Positions 54,983-64,000 of a stretch of DNA of 64,000 bases are shown here, one piece after another (positions within the stretch are counted from its first letter, which is position 1; every line of letters starts with the position of its first letter). Source of the DNA: Artemisia argyi (Eukaryota; Streptophyta; Magnoliopsida; Asterales; Asteraceae); NCBI GenBank assembly GCA_030686995.1, contig CM060687.1:163951323-164015322 (forward strand). Reading direction: 5' to 3'. The notes beneath the pieces are model-generated. The model saw only the letters and a program-made list of their open reading frames with translations. It made no database searches and was not told where the DNA came from. Made by a program: the position numbers and the translations under genes.

Positions 54983-55828
54983 AAAAGAAGACAAATCTGT
55001 ATTATTTTCTAAACCCTGTCAGTTAATCGCGTGATTAATAGTTGAACTTTGTGGGTTTGTTCGCCAATAAGGATGTCACTTGTCTATTGAGATCTAGTGG
55101 CTGGCCAAACCGAAGCATCTCACCGACACTTAAGTGACACGCCCTTGTCATTGGTGTCACATAAATGAAGCTCGTCGGTTGCCAAACCGACGAGCCGTTG
55201 AGAGTGGCTTAGTACTAGATTTTATAAAATGGGCCAGTGTTGTTAAATTGAGTACAAGTATTTGTCAAGCTTGAAGTTGGTTTTAATGCTGGCTAACGAC
55301 ACGTGAAATTGTGAAGGGGATATCGAATTTACTGTTTTATATGACATGTTTCTTGTAAGATAATAGCAACCGGAGCGGTGCCAAATCCTGCCAGGGGATT
55401 TCGTCCAATGTCACCGGGAAAAAACCATAGTGAAGATATTGTTGAGCATTTTTGTTATCCCATTAAATGACCGTTGCCTTGTTTATAACTATCAACTGGT
55501 AAAAGTCTCGTGTTGCAGCTTACTTGTATCTCAAATCTTGAAAAGACTTCTTGTATCGGATTCTCCCCGGTCACTGATATGTCTCGATATGTTTAAAAAG
55601 ACGCCAAATTTTAATGAAGATGAAAAATAAATGTATAACTCATGGAACATTGACACACAGCATAACAGTAAAGAAAAAACAATGATAACGCAAATAAACA
55701 AACAAGATAAATTATCCTTCTTGAACTACAACCTTTGAAATAAGATCCAAGTCCAAACAGAAAATAAACACAAAAACAGTTGGCCTCGATCAGTGACTGC
55801 TTAACAACTGCATGATGTGCAATGTCCG
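54974..55828. other. Intergenic downstream of LRAT genes 2 and 3, with a perfect hairpin
   Basis: Contains an 11-bp perfect stem GCTCGTCGGTT / AACCGACGAGC around GCCA at 55170-55195. The right ~200 bp are probably the 3' UTR of minus-strand gene 3. No other gene was recognised. Confidence 0.5.
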
Positions 55829-56619
55829 TCACATGTTTCTTCTACGGAACTCAACAACTTCTTCCACAGGAACCTTTTCAACATCATCTCGGACACCAAT
55901 GTCCGTTTTATATCGGTTCCAACAATATTCCCCAACGGTTGCTGCCATACTGACCACACCAAAAGAGTTGGACATAATCTTTCCAACAGCTAAAGTTTTT
56001 TTTGAGTAAGCAACAGCTAAAGATAAAGTGGACTTCCAAGGAGCAGTAGTGAAAAAATTTACTTGGCCACTGCTTCCACTAGTAACCTTGCCACGAATCG
56101 CGAGACCTGTTGTGCAATACAAAGCAAAATCCTCACAGTTGTTTTTTACCACATCATAGCTACCAAACCCGTTTTTCAACAAAAATAAGGCTCTATCGAG
56201 CACTTCATCAGGTGGATCTGATTTAGCAGTAGTGCATGTCCCACCACGAATTTTGGATACATATGAAACTTTCCCTACACCATATTGAAAGCGGTATAAG
56301 GATCCTGTGTCAATGAAGCAGTTCAAGCATGAGACGATCACTCCACTATCTGGTTGATGATATCCACAGTGAGGTAAGCGTAGACATGAAGCTGGAATAC
56401 TAGGATTCCAAGATGTGCAGTGAGTACACGTGCTTAAGCTAGAACCAGAATTTTCTCCAATATTAGGTTGTAAAAACCCACAATCATGAGAGCTCAAACA
56501 AGAAGCAGAATGACTTGTAAATGAAGATGGAAGATCAGAAGATATCTTCCAAGCAGGACCGGATTCAGTTTTTTCAAGATTATTGAAGTGGATAACCATC
56601 TTTTCACCGACATATATGC
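55829..56619 (-). CDS. LRAT-domain (NC-domain) gene 3, exon 2
   Basis: Together with exon 1 (58479-58386) it encodes 294 residues. His42 lies in KMVIHF, Cys193 in NNCEDFALYCTT, with FQYG, RGGTC and SDPPDEVLDRA between. The Cys-rich insert is much longer than in the paralogues: CLSSHDCGF...CTHC is followed by CLRLPHCGY...CLNC, so the C-x5-CG-x(n)-CxxC unit occurs twice. The C-terminus holds a hydrophobic helix and YKTDIGVRDDVEKVPVEEVVEF. The acceptor AAAAAAACAG|GC gives a phase-1 Gly. Likely a membrane-associated thiol acyltransferase or hydrolase by family; substrate unknown. Confidence 0.92.
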
Positions 56620-57141
56620 CTGTTTTTTTATATAACAAAAATATTTAATTTACATAAAAGGATTCATATAATCATATATACAAAGATAGTATAGTCTGGA
56701 CATAGAGGGGGAAAAAAGAAAAAAAAAGAAAAAAGAAAAAAGAAACCATACAACAGACTCAAAACAATCTTTAAAAAAACGCCATGATAAGCTACAACTA
56801 ACAATAGCCAAATCATTAAGCCTGTAACGCAATTTCTGAAAACATAAAGACCTAATTAAATGTAGTTTCATTAGAGATAATTAAAGATATGCGTTAGTAG
56901 ATACCCATCAAAAGTTGAAATATAATATGTTCATGTTCCTAAACATTTGATCCATATTAAGGGATTTTAGTGAATTAAGCTTGTCTTGTCATAAGCTATT
57001 TGGATAATTAACGTTTTAACCAAATTATATATTTTACACTCCAAGTTTTAGTAACAATATATATAATTTCATCACAGTTGGAATACATTTAAGACCCATC
57101 ATATCTGGCTTCCAATACAAATCCGAAACTGCAATTATAGT

Positions 57142-58197
57142 GGGTGTTTGATTTAGCTTATATAGTGGGCTTATGAGTTTATTAGCTTATATAACTCATA
57201 TAATCCCAAAACAAGTGTTTGGCTAAGCTTATATGAGTGGGCTTATGAGCTTATATGCGGGTGTTTTGATAAGCCAAAAAAGTGTGTTTTTTATTCTTGT
57301 GAGGGTTAGGGCTTATATAAACACTTCAATACAAATTACAACTTTACCTTCATTTTACCCAGGGTTCTAAATAGCGCGCTATAGCAGCGTCATAGCGCGA
57401 GGCGTGGCCTCCACGTTACGAAACAGGCCAAGGCGTTGTCTCTAGGCGTAGCGTGCAATAAAACGTGATAAGGCGTGATAAAGCGCACTATAGAGCAAGG
57501 CGGGCGCCTTTTTTTTTTTTTTTTTTTTTTTTTTGAAGCTTTTGAGATTTTATTTTATTTTTTAATTTTTTAAAGAGATTTATTGGACTTGAGCTTATTT
57601 ACAAGTATTTATTCGGGCTTAGTAAATCCATAACTGAGTTTTAAGCCTGTTAGCTAACTAATATTGACAACTCTATAAATATTTTTTGCCGCTTTGAATC
57701 ACGCTTTAAAAACGCTATGACGCAACGCCTCACGCTAAAGCTTGAGGCTTGGCTATGCCGCTACGCCACGCTTCACGCTATTTATAACCTTGATTTTACC
57801 TAATAATCTAACGTTCATATTTTTTTTCCTTTATGAACCTCATTACTGTTAGACGCCTCCATCACCCTCATTTGTTACGCCTCCATCTTTTTCATCAGGT
57901 ATTCATCAATTCTTGAACACAAATTTGTTCATTTTCTTTTCTTTTCTAATACATAATCGATCAACTCTTATTTTCCTTGATATATATTGGTAGTAGTTGT
58001 GAAACAGAGATTGTGACATTTGAGAAACGAGATTGTGTGTCCTTTTTGGTCATTTACCAACATAAGCCAAACCAAACACTTGAGCTTATAAGCTTATTAA
58101 ACATGAGCTAATCCAAACACTAAGCATGAGCTGATAAGCTTATGTTATATAACAACAGAATCATAAGCCCAACTCATAAGCCTAGCCAAACATCCCC
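57142..58197. mobile_element. Tourist-like element, interrupted by a hAT MITE
   Basis: Ends GGGTGTTTGATTTAGCTTAT and, reverse-complemented, GGGGATGTTTGGCTAGGCTT. Both continue with GGCTTATGAG repeats. The terminus resembles PIF/Harbinger-related MITEs; TTA follows the right end, but the left duplication is not clean, so the boundaries are approximate. Without the nested element it would be about 615 bp. Confidence 0.6.
57360..57792. mobile_element. hAT MITE nested in the Tourist-like element
   Basis: 433 bp, ends CAGGGTTCTAAATAGCG and CGCTATTTATAACCTTG, perfect 8-bp duplications ATTTTACC (57352-57359, 57793-57800). GC-rich arms with AGCG/GGCG runs surround a T-tract (57509-57533). Termini and duplication fit hAT. 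Confidence 0.93.
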
Positions 58198-58385
58198 TTA
58201 GATAACTTTACCAATTTAATTATAAAACTTATATCAGTGTTAGGCAAAATGTACAAAAAAAGAAAACCGAAACTAAAAACAAAGCAAAATTGCATGATAT
58301 GTGTTATTGCATCTATACTAGAAGAGACAAAGATCTCATAATTATCATGTATAAAATGATCATATACTAAGATATAAATACAAAC

Positions 58386-58479
58386 CATGATGCGAGTATG
58401 CATATGCAGTTCTCCAAGTGTAAATATGGTCGCCTGCCTTGATTTCACTTGGATCAACACGGTGCGAGAGATAACCCAT
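58386..58479 (-). CDS. LRAT-domain gene 3, exon 1
   Basis: 94 nt from the ATG at 58479: [22 protein letters not shown] to AYSHHG, with donor CATG|GTTTGT. Residues and exon length match gene 1 exon 1, so the pair arose by duplication. His30-His31-Gly supplies the first catalytic-type His. Confidence 0.9.
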
Positions 58480-59198
58480 TTTTATTTTTTAATTATTTCA
58501 CAATGCCTTCTGAGAGAGAGAGAATATTAAGATGAAAGACTCAGTACTCAAGTGGAAAAGAAAGAGAAAGAAACACTGTCTACTTGTCTAGTATCCCTCT
58601 TTTGCTTTTTCTTTATTCTTGATACAACACGGAAATGATTTGCCAAGTGTTCAAAATGAGTTTTCTTCCATTTGTGACCCAATTTTTTTATTCAAATAAA
58701 AAATGCCCGATTAGATAGATATAGTTGAAATTCGCCTTTCAAAAAAAAATATATATAGTTGACTCGCATGAGTTTACTCAGAGATACGTGCAGTCGATGG
58801 AATCAGGATCAAATGTGATCAGGTGCATAAACTTTTTGAAACCTTAATATAGAAACACAATTCGATAATAGAAACACAATTCAATAGACCGATTAGATAG
58901 TTTCCTCGCAAAAGAGTTAGGGCCAGTTTGGTTTGTGTGTGGTTTAGATTAGGGTTTGGATTTGCATTTATGATCCATTTGGTTGGTGGGTTTTGGATTT
59001 GAATTCGAGATTGATGATAAAATTTATTGTTTGATATGTAAAAAATGAGTCCCAAATTGGAATTGAGTATCAAATATTTTCTTTGTATAAAACCCTATCA
59101 TTACTAGGATAGTTTTCTTGAACTTTTCATTATTTGTAAGTCCCATCTTTATTATCTCTTTTTATCTTTCATCTCTCTAAACTTAATATTAAAAATAA
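58480..59198. other. Upstream region of LRAT gene 3
   Basis: Presumed promoter and 5' UTR on the minus strand; a TCTCTCTCTC tract sits about 30-40 bp upstream of the start codon. No TATA box can be assigned with confidence. Beyond about 58700 no gene is seen. Confidence 0.4.
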
Positions 59199-59424
59199 GG
59201 GTCTGTTAAACACAATCTTATGGGTTGTGTATAAGCCTTCTATAAATTTATAATTAACATTTAATAAACACTTAATGAACTCTAAACATTCCATAATTAA
59301 CATCACTTACCTCTTTTATAATTATTAAAAGTATATAATTATGAATTATATGAGTTCATTAATTATCATTTTTATAAGTTTGGAATGCTTACACACAACC
59401 CATAGGGTTGTGTTTAACAAAACC
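59199..59424. mobile_element. Mutator-type MITE
   Basis: 226 bp. Left end GGGTCTGTTAAACACAATC and, reverse-complemented, right end GGTTTTGTTAAACACAACC start inverted repeats of about 40 bp (through TATGGGTTGTGT). Flanked by perfect 10-bp duplications TTAAAAATAA (59189-59198, 59425-59434). A 9-11-bp duplication suggests the Mutator superfamily. Confidence 0.82.
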
Positions 59425-59502
59425 TTAAAAATAAATTTATATATTAACTAATTAAACAATTATTTAATACTTTAAATATATATTTTCTCTCTTGTATATT
59501 CA

Positions 59503-59535
59503 ACTAGCTCCATAACCCGCCCGATGGGCGGGTTA
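59503..59535 (-). mobile_element. Helitron-like 3' terminus
   Basis: Read on the minus strand: a perfect 10-bp hairpin TAACCCGCCC/GGGCGGGTTA (59513-59535, 3-nt loop), 5 nt, then CTAGT (59507-59503). A GC-rich hairpin just before CTRRT is the Helitron 3' end signature. The 5' end (TC) was not located; the element would extend rightwards from here. Confidence 0.5.
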
Positions 59536-62318
59536 GCTTCATAAATATTATTTGATGAATTCTAAGAAAATAATAATAACGGCATACATGTTCTAAGAAG
59601 ATAATAATAATGAATGCATAAAAAGTTGAGTTGGTACTAACTATGTTCAATACATTTAGTTATTTCATAAAAAAGTAATACTTCATGAGTCTCATTTGTA
59701 AAATGAAATGTAATATTGTACTATCTGCATAAGGATATGTCAAGTATCTTTAAACCGCTTAATGCAGACTTTGTGTTTTTCTCGAAAATTAGCATCCTTC
59801 CAGCTCCTCTTCCTTGGCCAGTTATGGCTCCCATTGTTTATGAAAAGGGTAACCACTGGCTGCACATTAATAACAAAATACATGATCAATCCAACAAAAC
59901 TAATCATTCTATTACAAACACTTGCTTGTATTTACATGTTAAGCTACAAAGTTACACTTGCTTGTATTTACAATATCAAGATCTTGTAAATGAGTTAAAT
60001 CTGGTCATCTAAATATTTCAAACAATTTAATCTATTCTTAACAACACACGTAAATATTTTCAACAAGTTACCTTATTTTACATTAAGTTGTTTAATAAGA
60101 GAAATTGAATCATTGTAAAACATTAGTAGTTATATAAAAGAAAAAGTATTTTCAAAATCTAAGTGTGTTCATTATAAGTAACAATGAAGAGTCTTTCACA
60201 TAAACAAAACATATAACAATCATGAAGTAATGAGTCAAATTTCAATCATTCACTAACCTCACTCATAAATAATCTTAGGATTAATGGGACACACTATCAA
60301 AATGCCTATTTATTTTAAATGAGTGTTTGTGAGGGTCAAAAAAGATCTTGATATTATTTCAATTCATTATTCAAATTATGGTTGATATATTCATCAAATC
60401 TAATTGACATGTTTTTTAGTGTGGACAAGAAATTGGATTATTATTTGTTTAGTTTCAAGATTACATCAAATTTTAACAAAAGATATAGTCTTGAATCTAC
60501 ATACTCAATCACACTAGATTGATATGAAAATATTTACATCCTTTGAAGATGAAAAGAATATGCATTGGATCATAACTCACACTTGTGTTAATAATGCCAT
60601 ATTGAATCTACTCGTCCAATAGTTGTGTTCCAAATATTAGAATAACATGTTTAACACATGCATAAAATATACAATGAAGTAGGATTGACGACTTGGATGT
60701 TTCGTCCGAAATATTCAAGCAATTTACATTGCAATGCAATGCATAAATGTGTCATATCCGAAAAACCAAACATGAGCAAACTAACAACATATGTAAACTT
60801 TGCTCACACTACTTAAAATCATCACTTTAAGATAAAATACATATTTAAGAATAATACACACTATATATTCTATGTATTTTATTTTCTTTGTAGCATGAAT
60901 GGTTGTGTTACGAGATATTGCACTACACTTTCCTTTTTGAAATAATATAAATTATTATAATTAAAAAATAACTTGTCACAATCCATAAACAAGTAAAATC
61001 TATTATTTTCAAATACTAGTTAAAAGTATGATATATAACATTGGCAAAAATCATAGAAAATAATATTTGTTTAAGAATATATTAATGTCTAGTTTTGATA
61101 TCATTTGAGAATCACAAACTCATTTAAGATAAATAATCTTAATGAGATTTATTTCACAAGAGATGCTAAGGTGCACTCTTAAGTTTAGCACATTTATTAA
61201 ATCGAGTAATATGCCATCAAAACCAAACAACCGGTAAATCATGAACAAAAGATTAAAACTTTGTGTTTACTCTTATCTAAACATTCAACACATCTCTATT
61301 GGGATAGCGAGTAAAATATATCATGTAGATTTACCTTTATAAAAACATGATGTTTGAGTCACATTAAGCCAAGCATTAGTGAACCAAGCAAACTTCATAT
61401 TTGGTACTCTTCGATAGGTAAATTTAGGAATTTAATTTCTTCTAAAAAGAGAATGACTACTGGAGAACCTATTGTCTAGAAACTCAATTTAACCTAACGG
61501 TTGAATTGCTTCTATGTGAGAAGTTGGGTGGGTGTAAAAATGGTCGTGTTTAGCCTTAATTGAGCACCACTAGTAATGGTCTCATACTCATTCTCAAACT
61601 TGATTAAATTGCTCTTCCTAAATATACCTAACGCTAGTTTACTTTTATGAACTTTGCTTCTCATTAGATTCTTTCATTCCTATATTTATGGCATATCGCA
61701 TATATGTTGTTTCTAGTTGTTTATTTGCTCCTATGTGATTTGATTGTATATCTTTACATGCTTAACTCTATATGCTTAACTCTATGAGAACCTTAGTGTC
61801 ACAATCCGATAGGTCACATTAGTCTCAAAACTGTCTTAAGTGTCCTAGAGTCTCCATGCATACTTACTTCCTTATTCATCATCTTGTTCCCTTCCAAACA
61901 ATCCACTCCTTTGTCAAGAGATAGTTAGATTGTAATCTAATACCACTCTAAGTTGATGTGACAACTTAAATATTTCATCCGAAATGTTTAAGTATTTTTA
62001 ATTAGCAAAATGCAAATTAAAATGTCACTCATTGTTCATGTCTATTTTTTTTAGTCATGACTCTATTATTGTATAGATGTCAAACACCTTCCGTCCACCT
62101 TTAGGAATACCTCCTTGTATGTTATCCTTCATCCTTCGTGTCATTGTTTAGATTATCGTTTTCATGTTGGTTTGTCTTTATTTGTGTCACACTCTATGTC
62201 CGGATGAGCATGAATTTAATGGGAAGGGAAATCACACTCAATCACATAAAGCCTTCTACCGCACACCCAAAACCGAGTCATCCTTTGTACTACCAATCCC
62301 AAGTCATCCACTATTTCC
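59536..62318. other. AT-rich intergenic DNA, no gene seen
   Basis: About 2.8 kb, possibly the body of the Helitron-like element. Two diverged ~75-bp segments sharing TTTCRTCCGAAATRTT (about 60690 and 61970) suggest duplication. Short open frames have no recognisable domains. Confidence 0.4.
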
Positions 62319-62687
62319 ATGCCCTCAAAGAAACCAAGAATCAATATCATACCTCCTAAACCACTCCTCATTGATTTAACACAAGATAACACCAACACTC
62401 TATCACCACCACCTCAATGCTCATCTCCTAATGCTCTTAATGCACCTTCCAAAACACCATCAACTCATGGAACCTTCACCTCCACCAAGAACCACCATCT
62501 CCAACAAAAACTTGTCATCATACCACCAAAACAACTCTTCATTGACCTTACTAATGAAGATGACACCACTCCATCCATCAATGGATATATCAACTCACAA
62601 TTGTCTCCACCACCAAAAGTATCACCACCACCACTGGTGAGTGCTTATTCACTCACCATTTTATGGCCAAATACCGACCCAAAATGA
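62319..62687 (+). CDS. Short ORF with two IIPPKxLxIDLT repeats, hypothetical
   Basis: 122 codons from the ATG at 62319. Residues 10-23 (IIPPKPLLIDLTQD) and 67-82 (IIPPKQLFIDLTNEDD) are two copies of one unit, each a hydrophobic-Asp-Leu-Thr core followed by acidic or polar residues, separated by a Ser/Pro/Thr-rich linker. The core resembles SUMO-interacting motifs of the VIDLT type; this is a resemblance only. The last ~17 codons lie inside the giant-family LTR that starts at 62635, so the natural C-terminus has been replaced by the insertion. It may be a host gene fragment or a retroelement accessory ORF. Function unknown. Confidence 0.4.
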   Translation: MPSKKPRINIIPPKPLLIDLTQDNTNTLSPPPQCSSPNALNAPSKTPSTHGTFTSTKNHHLQQKLVIIPPKQLFIDLTNEDDTTPSINGYINSQLSPPPKVSPPPLVSAYSLTILWPNTDPK

Positions 62688-64000
62688 CTATTTGAGCTAA
62701 CAAATGCCAAGAAAACACGTGTTTCTATGTTGTGAACATGCAGGTACGGATTAATCATAAAATGACGAAAAATCACACGAATACCGGAAAAACGGGCACG
62801 AGAGTGGAAGATGGTCAAAAAGTCAAAGCCGGGATCTACAAATCAACAATAGTCCATCATCTATTCAGAATTGACAGAAATAGTCCTTGGAATATACTTT
62901 TGAAAAAAGACTAATTCAGCCCTTGGAGTTTGCAAGTTTACACAGTTGGTCCTTGATATTTTGGATTTGCAATTTTTGGTCCTTATAAGTTTCATGGTCC
63001 AAATTTATTATCATTCATAGCCTGGTCCAAATTTATTACCCAAACCCATTTTATAAAATGGTCAAAGCCCATTTCTCTGTTTGGTCAATGGTTCAAAAAG
63101 CCTGGTCAAAGCTTCAAATTAATAAAACGTACACACGTTTCCCGCATTTCTCCCAATTCCCAGAATCCCTTTGCACCACATGAACCCTAAATTCCTCATA
63201 GCTCAATTGGCTCACACCTATTTAAATTAGCCATCATAAGCTAATAATTGGAACTTCTAGAAGCTATTGTCACATGTCAGGTCACATGTTAGAGAGTGTT
63301 AGTATCTATCAGTGGTGACACCTGGATGCTAATGATTGGAAGAGTCACGTCGTTCTCTTGCCTTGGATCCTGCTGACAAGTAAGAGAAAGTCTAAGCATA
63401 CGAATGGGACAGATGGAAGCAGTTTATTGGCCAAGACACCTCACGGATTTTGATCCAAGGGCTGTGATCCAAATGAAGAAGCACATTTTAATCAAAGGAC
63501 TATTAGATGAAGGAAAGAAGCACAAAGTTGCACGGATTGCCAACCTGGCATCAGACCCCAACCCTCTCCAATTCAGCTATAAATTGGTCTTATTTTATAG
63601 CTTATGGTGTGTAATTTTTAGTGTAATGAATTGCTGTCAAATTTTCATTAGTTTGTATTTAGTTTAGATATTGTAATTTTCTTATAAGATTTTAATAAAA
63701 GTTTTAGTTCAATTTCACTAATCTCAGCTTATTTTGTTCTTATCTCAGCTTAATTTCTGCTTATATCAGCTTGTTTTCTGTTTCATTTAGTTAAGTCTTA
63801 TCTAAATCTATTTCTCTTTTACAGTTTCTATATTCATTTACATAAAATAAAATAAAAGAATAAAAAATTAGAAAATCAGAAAAATAAAAAAAAAAATAAA
63901 AAAATAAAAAATAATATCATAATTACTATTACAGCTTATCATAGAGCTTATTTTTCAGTTTTTATACATTTCACTTTAGCTTGTTAGCTATTAGTGAAGT
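62635..64000 (+). mobile_element. Partial LTR of a giant-LTR family element
   Basis: Starts with the 24-nt terminal hairpin TGGTGAGTG / CACTCACCA, followed by TTTTATGGCCAAAT, parallel to TTTTATACCAAT in the solo LTR at 5389. The order then repeats that of the solo LTR: GTCCTTG-type periodic units (62850-63000), a mixed-composition stretch and AGCTTATT-rich DNA to the window edge. Plus-strand orientation; the other end is outside the window. The short open frame at 63404-63667 is not a recognised gene. Confidence 0.75.

Larger units (their letters stand above)
56620..58385 (-). other. Intron 1 of LRAT gene 3, 1.77 kb
   Basis: Minus-strand GT at 58385-58384 and AG at 56621-56620. It holds the Tourist-like element with a nested hAT MITE; the rest (56620-57141) is AT-rich with a purine-rich patch near 56709-56745. 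Confidence 0.8.

Noticed and set aside
54791..55012. Open frames encoding Tyr-Ile repeats
   Set aside because: They are translations of the (TA)n microsatellite.
58819..59073. 84-codon minus-strand frame rich in Asn-Pro repeats
   Set aside because: Low-complexity, no homologue recognised, and no plausible gene context.
1..64000. CRISPR arrays, operons, bacterial-type promoters or terminators
   Set aside because: Nothing of this kind is present; the content is entirely plant nuclear.

Overview
The window is a repeat-dense stretch of a flowering-plant nuclear genome. Evidence: nested LTR retrotransposons of typical plant lineages, plant MITE families, a plant-type tRNA-Val(AAC) gene and intron-containing plant genes. 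The accessory (env-position) ORFs of the Ty1/copia elements resemble those I know from daisy-family (Asteraceae) genomes, so Asteraceae is my best guess (inference). Only three host protein genes are supported, and all three are paralogues.

Left part (1-15.1 kb): a degenerate Sirevirus-type Ty1/copia element on the minus strand, with 5' LTR, PBS, gag, pol and a long env-position region running off the left edge. Its reverse transcriptase is split by a 3.9-kb solo LTR of another family (5389-9279, target-site duplication ATGTT). Middle-left (15.1-19.3 kb): a Stowaway MITE, a 1.26-kb hAT-type element and a PIF/Harbinger element with a broken transposase, each with terminal repeats and a target-site duplication.

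19.4-31.7 kb: a minus-strand LTR element with very long LTRs (5.7 kb) around only 1.4 kb of non-coding internal DNA, primed by a tRNA-Asp-type PBS. Its two LTRs are almost identical, yet the right one carries a 519-bp tandem duplication, a 1035-bp deletion between 9-bp direct repeats, and a truncation inside a terminal hairpin. The solo LTR at 5.4 kb and a partial LTR at 62.6-64.0 kb belong to the same superfamily. All three start with a 24-nt hairpin whose stem shows compensatory changes. 31.7-40.9 kb: an internally deleted Sirevirus nested in the LTR of a second Sirevirus, followed by the tail of a third copia element and a small hAT element.

41.5-58.5 kb is the gene-bearing part: a tRNA-Val gene, then three LRAT-domain (NC-domain) genes in + + - order. 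Each has a short first exon ending in the His-His-Gly motif and a long second exon with the Asn-Cys-Glu-Asp-Phe motif. Intron 1 of gene 1 contains a SINE, a Tourist-like MITE and a young copia element (LTRs differ at 3 of 659 sites; one nonsense codon in gag). Intron 1 of gene 3 holds a Tourist-like element with a hAT MITE nested in it. Between genes 2 and 3, two unrelated inverted-repeat elements sit in (TA)n tracts.

58.5-64.0 kb: AT-rich DNA with a Mutator-type MITE, a Helitron-like 3' terminus, a short ORF with two IDLT motifs, and the start of another giant-family LTR. Intron-exon structures were inferred by reading splice sites and joining frames; no transcript evidence was available.
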